Numbered from the stretch's first letter, positions 26,448 through 35,875 are shown. The stretch: DNA of 64,000 bases from Geopsychrobacter electrodiphilus DSM 16401 (GCF_000384395.1 NZ_ARWE01000001.1:2516501-2580500); one strand, 5' to 3'. Numbers and translations are program-made. Notes: a model not told the origin generated them from the sequence alone.

Positions 26448-27446
26448 TTATGACCGGACGATCCCCAGTTTCCGCATCCGGGCGCGGAGGGTGCTGGGAT
26501 TGAGGCCCAACAGAAGTGCCGCTCCGTTTTTGCCATCGATGCGCCAGCCAGCATCCTGCAACACCTGAAAAACATAATCACGTTCCAGGTCGATCAAAGC
26601 CACAACACCCTGCCCCACCACTCCTTCTGTCTGTCGATCCTCGTCAAAGCAGTTCAAAACCTGGAGAGTTGAACCCTGACTGATGATAACAGCCCGCTCG
26701 ATGACGCTCTCTAATTCCCACAGGTTTCCGGGCCAGGGATATTCCTGAAGTTTCTTCAGGGTCGCTTCAGGAACGGTCGTTACCTCCCTGCCAAGCTTCT
26801 GATTAAATTGGCCTAGAAAGTGATCGACGAGCAGCGGGATATCTTCCTTGCGTTCCCGGAGCGGCGGCAGGGTGATGGAAAAAAGATTGAGTTGGGCATA
26901 GAGGTCTTGCCGGGACTTGCTGTTGGGGATTTCTTTTTTTAAATTGCGGTTGGTGGCCAGAATGATCCGCACATCGGTCTTGATGGTGCGGAGACTCCCC
27001 AGGAGTTCTAACTCACCATCCTGAATCACCCGCAGGAGCTTGCGTTGCAGCTCCAGCGACAGGTTACCGATTTCGTCAAGAAAAAGGGTACCGCCAACGG
27101 CCATTTCGAAGCGTCCGATCTGTCGGTTATCGACTCCAGCTCCTTCCTCTTTTTCTTCCCCTAAAAGTTCGCGGGCGATACGGTTCTCCGGCAAAGCTGC
27201 ACAGTTGACCGTGATCATCGGCTTGTTTTTGCGCGCACTGCAATGGTAAATCATGCGAGCGATCATGCCCTTCCCAGTGCCGGACTCACCCAGAAGAAGA
27301 ACAGGAGCATTCAGGGGCGCAACCTGCTTTACACTCTGAAACACCTTCGCAAGAGCGGCGCTTCGACCTATTATTTCGTCGAATTTTAACTGCGGCGCGA
27401 CCTTTGTCTCGAAGGAATGCTTTTCTGGTGGTATGAGGGTTCTCAA
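26448..27446 (-). CDS. Sigma-54-type AAA+ protein with lost GAFTGA loop and no receiver
   Basis: A 332-residue protein that starts at a TTG with GGAG nine bases upstream. It consists of an AAA+ domain (about 21-250) and a Fis-type C-terminal helix-turn-helix ending LGLNPSTLRARMRKLGI, and lacks any receiver. It is a paralogue of the regulator at 27719-29275. Walker A (GESGTGKG, 53-60) and Walker B (LFLDEI, 121-126) are intact. The GAFTGA loop reads EEGAGVD (about 100-106), the second arginine finger is Gln (Gln185 in DLYAQLN) and the sensor-II Arg is Trp (Trp243 in GNLWEL). It probably cannot activate sigma-54 alone; an inhibitor or co-oligomer role is inferred. A sigma-54-like promoter precedes it. 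Confidence 0.88.
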   Translation of the reverse strand: MRTLIPPEKHSFETKVAPQLKFDEIIGRSAALAKVFQSVKQVAPLNAPVLLLGESGTGKGMIARMIYHCSARKNKPMITVNCAALPENRIARELLGEEKEEGAGVDNRQIGRFEMAVGGTLFLDEIGNLSLELQRKLLRVIQDGELELLGSLRTIKTDVRIILATNRNLKKEIPNSKSRQDLYAQLNLFSITLPPLRERKEDIPLLVDHFLGQFNQKLGREVTTVPEATLKKLQEYPWPGNLWELESVIERAVIISQGSTLQVLNCFDEDRQTEGVVGQGVVALIDLERDYVFQVLQDAGWRIDGKNGAALLLGLNPSTLRARMRKLGIVRS

Positions 27447-27533
27447 AAGTTATGTCTCCGTCTATCCATCCGGAATTAACACTATTGTTTTCCTGGGCCT
27501 ATTGGTGATGGCCAGGGTGTGATTAATTGAATT

Positions 27534-27561
27534 TGCAACTCGCGTACCAGAGGTGGTACGC
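27534..27561 (-). promoter_or_regulatory. Sigma-54 promoter overlapping an operator-like palindrome
   Basis: On the minus strand, CTGGTACGCGAGTTGCAA has GG and GC ten bases apart and differs from TGGCACGN4TTGC only at the fourth base. The palindrome GCGTACCAGAGGTGGTACGC (27542-27561) covers the -24 side, so a bound protein would block the promoter. It lies about 90 bases upstream of the TTG start of the degenerate AAA+ gene. Confidence 0.6.
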
Positions 27562-27643
27562 AAAGAAGGTCAGCCAAGCATTTGATTTTACTGGGGGATA
27601 TGCACTAAAGATGGGCTGGGTCGCGCCGGACCCGTAAAGATGA

Positions 27644-27679
27644 TCCGTCACATATAACCATGCTGTTATATATGACGGA
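27644..27679 (-). terminator. Hairpin after the NtrC-type gene
   Basis: TCCGTCACATATAAC and GTTATATATGACGGA form a 15-base stem with one mismatch and a six-base loop, in the space after the regulator's stop codon. There is no T-run, so termination strength is uncertain. Confidence 0.5.
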
Positions 27680-27718
27680 CCACTCTATGAAAGATATTCT
27701 GGGTGTGCAGAGTTTTCT

Positions 27719-29275
27719 CTATTGCCTGGCAATGCCCATTTTTCGCATGCGGGCACGCAGGGTGCTGGGGTTGAGACCCAAAAGGAGCGCCGCGCCGCTT
27801 TTTCCTTCGATGCGCCACCCGGTTTGCTGCAGCACCTGGCAGATATGATCGTGTTCCAGATCAGCGAGGGCCTTGATTTCCTGGTTTTCAACCTCACTGG
27901 CTCCCACATCCGCCACAGCCTGGATCATTTCAAAGCGGTCCAGAACCTGAAGTGAATTTCCCTGGCTGGTAATGACCGCCCGCTCGATGATGCTTTCCAG
28001 CTCCCGCACGTTGCCGGGCCAGTGATACTCATGGAGATGGTTCAGAGTGTTGGTCGAGACCGTCTCTATTTTCTTCCCGATTTTTTTGTTGAAGATGGCA
28101 ACGAAATGGTTGACCAGCAGCGGGATATCTTCCTTGCGCTCCCTTAAGGGCGGCAGGGTGATAGGGAACACGTTGAGCCGGTAATAGAGATCCTGCCTGA
28201 ACTTGCCGGTGCGAATCTCTTCTTTCAAATCACGGTTGGTGGCCGCGATGATCCGCACATCGGTCTTGATGGTGCGGGGGCTGCCCAGCCGCTCAAACTC
28301 GCCGTCCTGAATCACTCGCAGGAGTTTGCTTTGCAGTTCCAAAGGCATTTCACCAATTTCGTCGAGAAAAATAGTGCCTCCGTTGGCCAGCTCAAAGCGG
28401 CCGATCTGCCGGGTATCAGAACCGGTAAACGCTCCCTTTTCCCGGCCGAAGAGCTCGCTTTCCACCAGAGTAGCAGGAAGCGTCGTGCAGTTGACCGTAA
28501 TAATGGGATGGTCCTTGCGCGTGCTGCTGCGATGGATTGCTCGCGCCACCACCCCTTTACCGGTGCCGGTCTCCCCCAGCAACAGCACGGTTGCATTCAT
28601 GGGTGCGACCTGTTGGACCTGTGAATATACGACCGCAAGGGCATCACTTTGACCGACGATTTCGCCGAAATTGTATTTTTTGTCCACCTCATTCCGCAGG
28701 TAAACATTCTCCTCTTTGAGCCGGTCTTTCAGCTGTCTTATCTCCGCATAGGATTTATGCAGGGATTTTTCTGCCTTTTTACGTTCCTCTACTTCCTGGA
28801 TGAGTTGCATATTCGCACTGGTCAGGTCACTCGTCCGCTCTTGCACCGTCTCTTCCAGCCGCATGTTGTGATGCTGGAGTTTTTTGTACAGCATCCGCAC
28901 TTCCAGCATATTGCGGATCCGCGTCTTGACTTCGACCAGTTCAAATGGCTTGCTGATGAAATCCTTTGCGCCGACTTCGAGGGCCCGCATCTTGTGTCCC
29001 GGTTGGGCGGTAATCACCAGAACCGGAATATAGCCCTCCGGGTTTTGGGCCTGAAGGGCTTCCATCACCTGAAATCCATCCATTCCCGGCATCTGCAGGT
29101 CGAGCAGGATCAAATCGTAATTATTTTCGTGGTGCAGCGCACAGACTTCTACAGGGTTCGTCGTTGAAGTCACGCAGGTATAGCCAGCGTCACTCAGCAA
29201 CTGTTCCAGCAGCTCCACATTGGTCTTCTGATCATCGACAACCAGGATTTTGGCGTTTAAAATTTCGGCGGTCAT
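27719..29275 (-). CDS. NtrC-type sigma-54 activator with receiver
   Basis: A 518-residue protein. Receiver domain about 8-125 with phospho-acceptor Asp59 (LILLDLQMPGMDG) and Lys109; coiled-coil linker about 130-200; AAA+ domain about 203-435 with Walker A GETGTGKG (234-241), intact GAFTGS (281-286), Walker B FLDEIG (303-308), DLYYRLN arginine finger and WPGNVREL sensor II; and a Fis-type helix-turn-helix ending LGLNPSTLRARMRKMGI. It should drive sigma-54 promoters when phosphorylated. Its start overlaps the stop of the hybrid kinase (ATGA), so the kinase is its cognate partner. The DUF3494 promoters nearby are the natural candidate targets. Confidence 0.94.
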   Translation of the reverse strand: MTAEILNAKILVVDDQKTNVELLEQLLSDAGYTCVTSTTNPVEVCALHHENNYDLILLDLQMPGMDGFQVMEALQAQNPEGYIPVLVITAQPGHKMRALEVGAKDFISKPFELVEVKTRIRNMLEVRMLYKKLQHHNMRLEETVQERTSDLTSANMQLIQEVEERKKAEKSLHKSYAEIRQLKDRLKEENVYLRNEVDKKYNFGEIVGQSDALAVVYSQVQQVAPMNATVLLLGETGTGKGVVARAIHRSSTRKDHPIITVNCTTLPATLVESELFGREKGAFTGSDTRQIGRFELANGGTIFLDEIGEMPLELQSKLLRVIQDGEFERLGSPRTIKTDVRIIAATNRDLKEEIRTGKFRQDLYYRLNVFPITLPPLRERKEDIPLLVNHFVAIFNKKIGKKIETVSTNTLNHLHEYHWPGNVRELESIIERAVITSQGNSLQVLDRFEMIQAVADVGASEVENQEIKALADLEHDHICQVLQQTGWRIEGKSGAALLLGLNPSTLRARMRKMGIARQ

Positions 29276-32200
29276 GTTTTTGATTTTCCCTTTTCGACGG
29301 CCATGGCCGCCTCCATTTTTGCATGTTTCAGCGTCAGGTCCAGGGTATCCATGAACTCGGCTACCTTGATCGGTTTGGTGAGATAGCGGAAAAATCCGGC
29401 TTCAAGCCCCTTTTCAATATCGCGGGGGATAGCATTGGCACTCAAGGCAATGACCGGAATGTGCGCTGTTTCCGGAATGTCAGCCAGAATTTTCAGAGCA
29501 TCAATGCCACTGATACCGGGCAGATTGATATCCATCAAAATCACATCCGGCTGAGAGGTGCGGGCAATCTCGACCCCTTTAATTGCGTCTTGCGCACTCA
29601 GAAAGCGAATGTCGGGCCGACGCGCCAGAAGATCTTCGACCAGCATCAGGTTCGCCGGGTTGTCCTCAACATAGAGCAGGGTCCTCTTCTGCTCGTCCGC
29701 TTGATCATCCGTTGCGACGATTGTTGTGAATTGGTGGATGTGGGTGGACGCCTGGTGTTCAGTCGTCTGAATCAGTTCGAACCAGAACACGCTCCCCTCC
29801 CCAACCGTACTCTCAAATCCGATACCACCACCCATCGATTCGACCAGACGCTTACAGACCACCAGGCCGATACCGGTCCCTTCTTCAACGTCACCCTTTT
29901 GGCCGAGGCGATTAAACGGCTGGAAGAGTTGCGTAAGCTGTTCCGGAGTCAGCCCCGCGCCGGTATCACGGACACTGATTCGAATAAAATCCGGGGGGGT
30001 CAAGGTACAGCTCACCGTAATCGTTCCGTATTCCTTATTGTACTTGATCGCGTTGGAAAGCAGATTGAGGAGTATCTGCTTCACCCGTGTCCGGTCGGCG
30101 TTGACAAAACAAGGGGATTTAATCTCGGAGAAGATCACCTGAATATTGCGTTCCTTGGCCTGAGGTTCAACCATGGCCTCGCACTCGTTCAAGACGTCCT
30201 CAAGGGAGACCGGTTCCAGTGATAGCGAGAGTTTACCGGACTCGATCAACGCCAGATCGAGGATTTCATTGATCAGTTCCAGCAGATACCAGCCGGCTTT
30301 TAGAATTTGATCAATGCTCCTCTTCTGGACAGGGGTCGGCTCCGGCTTTCCCGATTCCATCAGCTGTGCAAACCCGAGAATCGCTCCGAGCGGGGTACGC
30401 AGCTCATGACTCATGCTGGAAAGAAAATCTGATTTAGCGAGGTTAGCTTTTTCTGCCACCGACCTGGCACTCTCCAGTTCGACGTTCTTTTCCCTTAATG
30501 CCTCATCCAGGCGTTTGCGCTCGGTCACGTCGCGGGCCCCGAAGAAGATGCCCTGTAGCTTGCTGTCCCGATCGTAGAAGACGTTGGCATTGAAAGAGAC
30601 CACCGTCTCCTTGCCGTCACGGGCCCGTGCGGTGAGTTCATAGTTAGAGGTGTTTATTTCTTTCAGCACCCGTTTAATCCCGTCCTCGACCAGAGAAGGA
30701 TCAGTGAAGTAGTTCTTGAATGGTGCGCCGATCAATTCCTCGCGCGTGCACCCGGTGAGCGCTTCCATCTGCTTGTTAACATCGGTGATGATGCCGGACG
30801 GATTGGTGGTCGTGATCGCGTCAATGTTAGCTTCAATCAGGTTGCGGGTATAAAACTGCTGGTCCTGCAAACGCTGACTGAGTTCCTTCTGCTCTTTCTC
30901 AATCTGTTTGCGCGCGGTGTTATCTGTACCGATAAGCAGATAGCCAATAATAGTCTCTTGATCATCACGCAGGGCGGTGACCGAGACGACCGCCGGGAAG
31001 CGACTGCCATCCTTGCGGATATAGGTCAGCTCGTAGATATCCTCAATGCCGCGCCGCGCCTTGAAGACCAATGCGTCGAAGCCCGGGGTGATCTCGGTCT
31101 CGAGCTCGGTACTGAGCGCCTGGGCGCGGGTGATAATCTCCTGGGGATCAGAAATATCAGCCGGGGTGTTCTTGTTCACCACCTCGGCGGCGGTGTAGCC
31201 GAGCATCTTCTCGGCGCCGACGTTGAAGATCTGAATAACCCCCTCGGCATCGGTGGCGATGCTTGAGAAGTTGGCGCTATTGAAAATCGCCCTCTGCAGC
31301 GCTCCCGCCTGGAGGAGGGCCTCTTCGGCCTGTTTGCGCGCAGTGTTATCGGTACCGATGAGCAGATAACCGATGATGGTCCCCTGATCATCACGCAGGG
31401 CGGTGACCGAGACGACCGCCGGGAAGCGACTGCCATCCTTGCGGATGTAGGTCAGTTCGTAGATATCCTCGATGCCGCGCCGCGCCTTGAAGACCAATGC
31501 ATCGAAGCCCGGAGTGATCTCGGTCTCGAGCTCGAGGGTCAACGCCTGGGCGCGGGTGATAATCTCCTGCGGATCGGAGATGTCAGCCGGGGTGTTCTTG
31601 TTCACCACCTCGGCGGCGGTGTAGCCGAGCATCTTCTCGGCGCCGACGTTAAAGATCTGGATGACCCCCTTCTCATCCGTTGCAATACTCGAGAAGTTGG
31701 CGCTGTTGAAAATCGCGCTCTGCAGAGCTCCCGCCTGGAGGAGGGCCTCTTCGGCCTGCTTGCGAGCAGTGTTGTCGGTACCGATAAGCAGATAGCCGAT
31801 AATAGTCTCTTGATCATCACGCAGGGCGGTGACCGAGACGACCGCCGGGAAGCGGCTGCCATCCTTGCGGATGTAGGTCAGCTCGTAAATATCCTCAATG
31901 CCGCGCCGCGCCTTGAAGACCAGGGCGTCAAAGCCCGGGGTGATCTCGGTCTCGAGCTCAATGGTCAGCGCCTGGGCGCGGGTGATAATCTCCTGCGGAT
32001 CGGAAATGTCAGCCGGGGTGTTCTTGTTCACCACCTCGGCGGCGGTGTAGCCGAGCATCTTCTCGGCGCCGACGTTAAAGATCTGGATGACCCCCTTCTC
32101 ATCCGTGGCGATACTCGAGAAGTTGGCGCTGTGGAAAATTGCGTTTTGCAAGGCGCCCGCCTGGATCAGTGCCGCTTCGGCCTGCTTGCGGTCGGTAATG

Positions 32201-33519
32201 TCCTCCATGGCCAGCAGGATAATGTCCGAACCGATTTTCTCGCGGAAGATCTGCCGCGCATTGAGCAGGATAAACTTGTGGCCGATGCCGGGAAAATCAT
32301 GTTCAACTTCGTAGCCATTGATCACGGTATCCAGGGGGAGGATTTCCTCGACCAGCAGTCGCAGTTGGGGAATATCCCACTGTCGGTTGCCGATATCATA
32401 GATGAAATTCCCGATTGTTTCCTCGGGGGTGACTTTGAACATCTCGTAGAAGCTGTGATTGGCGGTAAGAATTTTTAAATCGAAATTAAGCACCACCAAC
32501 GGCTCGCGCAGCGTATCGACAATATTTTCAGCGTATTCCCTGGCGTCCTGGATTTCCATTTCCAACTGCCTGCGCTCGGTAATGTCCTCCATGGCCAGCA
32601 GGATAATGTCCGAGCCGATTTTTTCGCGAAAGATCTGGCGGGCGCTGAGCAGAATGATCTTGTGCCCGATGCCGGGAAAATCATGCTCGACCTCATAGTC
32701 CTTGATCACGGTATTCCGGGGGAGAATTTCCTCGACCATGAGTCGCAGCTGGGGAATGTCCCATTGCCGGTTACCGACTTCGTAGATGAAATGACCGATG
32801 GTTTCCTTGGGGGTGACCTTGAAGGTCTCGTAGAAGCAGTGGTTGGCGGTGAGAATCTCCAGATCAGAGTCCAGCACCAACAGGGGCGCACGCAGGGTTT
32901 CGACAATATTCTCGGAATATTCCCGCGCATCCTGGATTTCGGATTCCAACTCCCTGGCCACCGTGACATCGACGATAGAGGAAAGGATGTCCCTCCCATC
33001 GCTCTCATTCGTACCCAGGACGGTACTTTGAATCTGGGTATGGATCACCTGACCGTTTTTTTGAGTCAGCTTGATTTCACAGCCCTGCATATCATTTTTT
33101 TGTAAAACATTTTTTAGGTGACAGCTAAAAACTTTTCGCCCCTCGGCATCGGCGATGAAACGGCTGATGGGAATATCTGCGAGCAGTTCCCGCTCAATAC
33201 CGAGCAGACTGGCGCCGGCCAGGTTGATTTCCTGTATCAGCCCCTGCGCATCAAAGGTGAAATAGCCGACAGGAGCAAAATCATAGAGTTCAGAATATTT
33301 ATCCCGCGATAACTCAAGCTTTTGTTGGGCTTGTCGGAGTTCGTCACTCTGCATCTCCAGCTCGATCTGGTGAACCTCTAGTTCATGGACGAGCCGCTGC
33401 GTCTCTTCCTCATTGTGGGGGAAATTCACCGAGGATGATCTCTCCCCCAGCTGATCTTCGGCAAGCAGGCGTAATTCGGCGTCTGCTATCGGCTGCCCCT
33501 TGCGTTTGTTGCTTTTCAT
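29272..33519 (-). CDS. Hybrid sensor histidine kinase with seven PAS domains
   Basis: A 1415-residue soluble-looking kinase with no obvious membrane helix. A coiled N-terminus (HELEVHQIEL) leads to PAS1 (about 75-190), PAS2 and PAS3 (about 204-331 and 332-459), PAS4 to PAS6 (from 459, 601 and 743; near-identical) and PAS7 (about 890-1010). HisKA with FLSSMSHELRTPL (His1038), an ATPase domain (about 1138-1251, with NLLSNAIKY, DTGAGL and GTGIGL) and a receiver (Asp1330 in LMDINLPG) follow. The repeated PAS units point to recent tandem duplication. The neighbour NtrC regulator is the likely phosphotransfer target. AGAGGAATCC precedes the ATG. The signal sensed is unknown. Confidence 0.94.
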   Translation of the reverse strand: MKSNKRKGQPIADAELRLLAEDQLGERSSSVNFPHNEEETQRLVHELEVHQIELEMQSDELRQAQQKLELSRDKYSELYDFAPVGYFTFDAQGLIQEINLAGASLLGIERELLADIPISRFIADAEGRKVFSCHLKNVLQKNDMQGCEIKLTQKNGQVIHTQIQSTVLGTNESDGRDILSSIVDVTVARELESEIQDAREYSENIVETLRAPLLVLDSDLEILTANHCFYETFKVTPKETIGHFIYEVGNRQWDIPQLRLMVEEILPRNTVIKDYEVEHDFPGIGHKIILLSARQIFREKIGSDIILLAMEDITERRQLEMEIQDAREYAENIVDTLREPLVVLNFDLKILTANHSFYEMFKVTPEETIGNFIYDIGNRQWDIPQLRLLVEEILPLDTVINGYEVEHDFPGIGHKFILLNARQIFREKIGSDIILLAMEDITDRKQAEAALIQAGALQNAIFHSANFSSIATDEKGVIQIFNVGAEKMLGYTAAEVVNKNTPADISDPQEIITRAQALTIELETEITPGFDALVFKARRGIEDIYELTYIRKDGSRFPAVVSVTALRDDQETIIGYLLIGTDNTARKQAEEALLQAGALQSAIFNSANFSSIATDEKGVIQIFNVGAEKMLGYTAAEVVNKNTPADISDPQEIITRAQALTLELETEITPGFDALVFKARRGIEDIYELTYIRKDGSRFPAVVSVTALRDDQGTIIGYLLIGTDNTARKQAEEALLQAGALQRAIFNSANFSSIATDAEGVIQIFNVGAEKMLGYTAAEVVNKNTPADISDPQEIITRAQALSTELETEITPGFDALVFKARRGIEDIYELTYIRKDGSRFPAVVSVTALRDDQETIIGYLLIGTDNTARKQIEKEQKELSQRLQDQQFYTRNLIEANIDAITTTNPSGIITDVNKQMEALTGCTREELIGAPFKNYFTDPSLVEDGIKRVLKEINTSNYELTARARDGKETVVSFNANVFYDRDSKLQGIFFGARDVTERKRLDEALREKNVELESARSVAEKANLAKSDFLSSMSHELRTPLGAILGFAQLMESGKPEPTPVQKRSIDQILKAGWYLLELINEILDLALIESGKLSLSLEPVSLEDVLNECEAMVEPQAKERNIQVIFSEIKSPCFVNADRTRVKQILLNLLSNAIKYNKEYGTITVSCTLTPPDFIRISVRDTGAGLTPEQLTQLFQPFNRLGQKGDVEEGTGIGLVVCKRLVESMGGGIGFESTVGEGSVFWFELIQTTEHQASTHIHQFTTIVATDDQADEQKRTLLYVEDNPANLMLVEDLLARRPDIRFLSAQDAIKGVEIARTSQPDVILMDINLPGISGIDALKILADIPETAHIPVIALSANAIPRDIEKGLEAGFFRYLTKPIKVAEFMDTLDLTLKHAKMEAAMAVEKGKSKT
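30868..32145 (-). repeat. Three tandem 426-bp PAS-coding repeats
   Basis: Units begin at 32145, 31719 and 31293 on the minus strand. Landmark words recur exactly 426 bases apart (for example GTAGCC at 31195, 31621 and 32047). Protein units differ at only a handful of positions; the third diverges in its last 15 codons. Recent duplication or gene conversion. Confidence 0.9.
32143..32910 (-). repeat. Two tandem 384-bp PAS-coding repeats
   Basis: PAS2 and PAS3 units of the same kinase, 128 codons each; the word CCAGCAGGAT occurs at 32211 and 32595, 384 bases apart. They are more diverged than the three 426-bp units and so older. Confidence 0.8.
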
Positions 33520-33583
33520 GACGGATTCCTCTGGACTTGGGGTGGGGAAAATGGTTTTTATTTTCTAATATTGAAACTAAAGT

Positions 33584-33886
33584 TCAGCCCCAAGTTGATT
33601 CCTGATTCCTGCTATTTAATTTTTTTTTTTTAGAAGTACGCATGATATCAGCCTTACTTTGAAATAGCCCCATAAATCGGGGAATCAATTCCGATTTTCC
33701 ATAATAATCCTCCATATTAAACAGTTCCGCCAAATACCAAGGCCAGGCCACCGTTACATCCACCTGCCTTCTCGCCTGTCTCTCTTTGTAAATAACCGAT
33801 ATTAAACCCTTATTCTGCAATAAAATTTTTACCTCGGGTTTGGCAGGCTCCTTGCGATAGTAGGCCATTATCCTTATTTCGCCCAC
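33584..33886 (-). CDS. Possible small hypothetical protein
   Basis: A 100-codon frame starting at GTG 33886 with AAGGG seven bases upstream (ATG at 33868 is an alternative). The product is basic and starts YYRKEPAKPEVKILLQNKG; no family recognised. The plus-strand sigma-54 promoter at 33840-33856 lies inside its 5' end, which weakens the case for a gene but does not exclude it. Confidence 0.3.
   Translation of the reverse strand: MGEIRIMAYYRKEPAKPEVKILLQNKGLISVIYKERQARRQVDVTVAWPWYLAELFNMEDYYGKSELIPRFMGLFQSKADIMRTSKKKKLNSRNQESTWG
33840..33856 (+). promoter_or_regulatory. Sigma-54 promoter of DUF3494 gene 3
   Basis: TTGGCAGGCTCCTTGCG matches TGGCAC-N5-TTGC with GG and GC ten bases apart, about 176 bases before the ATG. 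Compare 24175-24191: near-identical word, near-identical distance. Confidence 0.7.
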
Positions 33887-34030
33887 AAATCAACCCTTAC
33901 CGGAAGGACTGTTTCTCTAAACGCAGGTCATGATCGTTGAATCTAAAAACGATATGACCAAGGAGAGTGATCGCAAAGAAGGGTTGGATGAAATTAAACG
34001 TATTTTCACTGAGTTTTACAGGAGGCATTA

Positions 34031-35875
34031 ATGAAAAGATTGAGAATGTTGAAGACGTGTCTGGGATTTGGGTTGTTGTTGAGTATTTTTCTACTCTCCG
34101 GCTGTGGGGGCGATGCTGGCGTGGGTGTCTGGGACGCACCCACTAATAATACAAATAAACTATTAACTTCCATCTCGGTGACGCCAGCAGCGTCATTCGT
34201 CCCCATCAATGGTATTCGACAATTCACGGCCACTGCTTCATATGACGATGGATCGACCGGCGACGTCACCGCTTCTTCCAGTTGGACTTCGTCTACCCCC
34301 GCTATTGCCACCGTTGGTACTATTGCACCGACGACTGGCCTGGCCACTGGCCTGACCAGCGGCGTCTCGGATATCACAGCCTCTTTCGGCGGCCAGACTG
34401 CGACAGCTACATTAACGGTAGCAACCTTGACCTCGCTCCAGGTGACCCCTGTTTCGGCTTCCGTCACGCTGGGTGGCACCCGGCAATATACGGCTCGGGC
34501 GACTTACAGCGATGCGTCAATCCACATCGTGACCTCCGATCCCGCCACGGTCTGGAACTCGTCGATCCCCGGCGTTGCCACCATCTCGGCCAATGGCCTT
34601 GCGACAGGCGTGGCCGACGGCACCTCAAATATCACGGCCACGTTCGGTGGACTGACTTCGGCCGCGGTAACTTTGAATGTTGATGCGACACTCCCCTTGA
34701 TAATTATCCCCGGCGCGGTTTGTACAGTAGACAGTGGGCCCACCATCCCGACAGTCACAATGTCCGATCCGACCAGTGATAACCTGCTTGTGAAGACCAG
34801 CACTGCGGGTGTCGCCAATAACGGCAAATTAATTACCGCCACCTTCAGCCTGGCCATGGATCCGACAACAATCACTGCGCCGCCCACATTCACAATCATG
34901 GAGACTGTAAGCTTAAACAGTGTGGCCGGTTCCGTCACCATGGATGCCACAAACAAGATTGCGACCTTTACCACCGACGCAGCGCTATTGCCTGATACGG
35001 ATTATACAGCGTCTATTTCGACCGCCGCCATGAGCGCTGACGCCATCGCTATCTCCTGTCCTTATGAATGGGACTTCACCACCGCCACCAACGTAGCCAC
35101 AGGTGTCGGGTCGGTCAACTTTGGTGCAGCCGCAACCTTCGGAAGTGCCTCGACCGCCGGGATTGTCAACGTCGGCGCGACCACAGTCAACGGTGATGTT
35201 GTTCTGGATCCCGATTTTACCTGTAATGGTGTAACCGTCGGCAGTGCCGGACTTATCGGCCAATGCAATGGTATCGCGCCCACAATCAACGGGGATGTCA
35301 TCAGCCCTTTGTATCCCGATGCAGGCGTAACTTCCGGTAAGATTGTTGCCGATTTACGGGCCGCATATATCGCCCTATCGCCCGCTCAAATGAGCACCGG
35401 AGTCACCACCATTGCCGATGGCACGACTTTAGGGGCCGGAGCTGGAACAGCCGCCGTACTCAACGACAACTTGTTCTTCCCTGGTATCTACAAAACCACC
35501 TCAGGGGGGATGCTGATTACGGGTGATCTCACCCTCGACGGCCAGGGCGATTCGGATGCGGTCTTTGTTTTCCAGTCCGACAGCTCAATCGGAACGGCAG
35601 CCACCGGCGCCGCCGATCCTCATACCCGGATCCTCCTGACCAATGGCGCCAAAGCGTCCAACGTTTATTGGTGGGTTGGCAGCAATCAGGCGACCCTCGG
35701 AAGTCACACGATCTTTCAAGGCAACATCCTGTCCTATAGCAGCATCACCATGGAAACCGGCGCATCCTCCTGCGGCAGATTATTTGCCGGGGCGTCTACC
35801 GATGGTGCCTTTACCTTCGGTGATAATATCGTTTCGGTACCGGGGAACGTGAACGCTCCTGCCGGCTGCAAGTAA
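34031..35875 (+). CDS. DUF3494 lipoprotein with Ig-like domains (3)
   Basis: A 614-residue protein with AGGAGGCATTA before the ATG. Signal peptide with lipobox LLSGC. Two BIG2-like Ig domains follow (about 45-130 and 133-222, with VTPAASFVPINGIRQFTATA and VTPVSASVTLGGTRQYTARA), then an SbsA-type Ig-like domain (about 235-350) and a DUF3494 domain of the version that includes a Cys pair (about 360-614; GDVVLDPDFTCNGVTVG, ADLRAAYIAL, VFVFQSDSSIG). Large modular surface proteins of this type act as adhesins; no ice binding can be claimed from this. Its promoter looks sigma-54-dependent. A hairpin follows. Confidence 0.9.
   Translation: MKRLRMLKTCLGFGLLLSIFLLSGCGGDAGVGVWDAPTNNTNKLLTSISVTPAASFVPINGIRQFTATASYDDGSTGDVTASSSWTSSTPAIATVGTIAPTTGLATGLTSGVSDITASFGGQTATATLTVATLTSLQVTPVSASVTLGGTRQYTARATYSDASIHIVTSDPATVWNSSIPGVATISANGLATGVADGTSNITATFGGLTSAAVTLNVDATLPLIIIPGAVCTVDSGPTIPTVTMSDPTSDNLLVKTSTAGVANNGKLITATFSLAMDPTTITAPPTFTIMETVSLNSVAGSVTMDATNKIATFTTDAALLPDTDYTASISTAAMSADAIAISCPYEWDFTTATNVATGVGSVNFGAAATFGSASTAGIVNVGATTVNGDVVLDPDFTCNGVTVGSAGLIGQCNGIAPTINGDVISPLYPDAGVTSGKIVADLRAAYIALSPAQMSTGVTTIADGTTLGAGAGTAAVLNDNLFFPGIYKTTSGGMLITGDLTLDGQGDSDAVFVFQSDSSIGTAATGAADPHTRILLTNGAKASNVYWWVGSNQATLGSHTIFQGNILSYSSITMETGASSCGRLFAGASTDGAFTFGDNIVSVPGNVNAPAGCK

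Noticed and set aside
29323-30222. 299-codon plus-strand frame opposite the hybrid kinase
   Set aside because: Shadow of the conserved kinase and receiver coding on the other strand.
30868-32145. Regular repeats that might be mistaken for a CRISPR or satellite array
   Set aside because: The 426-bp period equals whole PAS domains in frame with a kinase; no short repeat-spacer structure.
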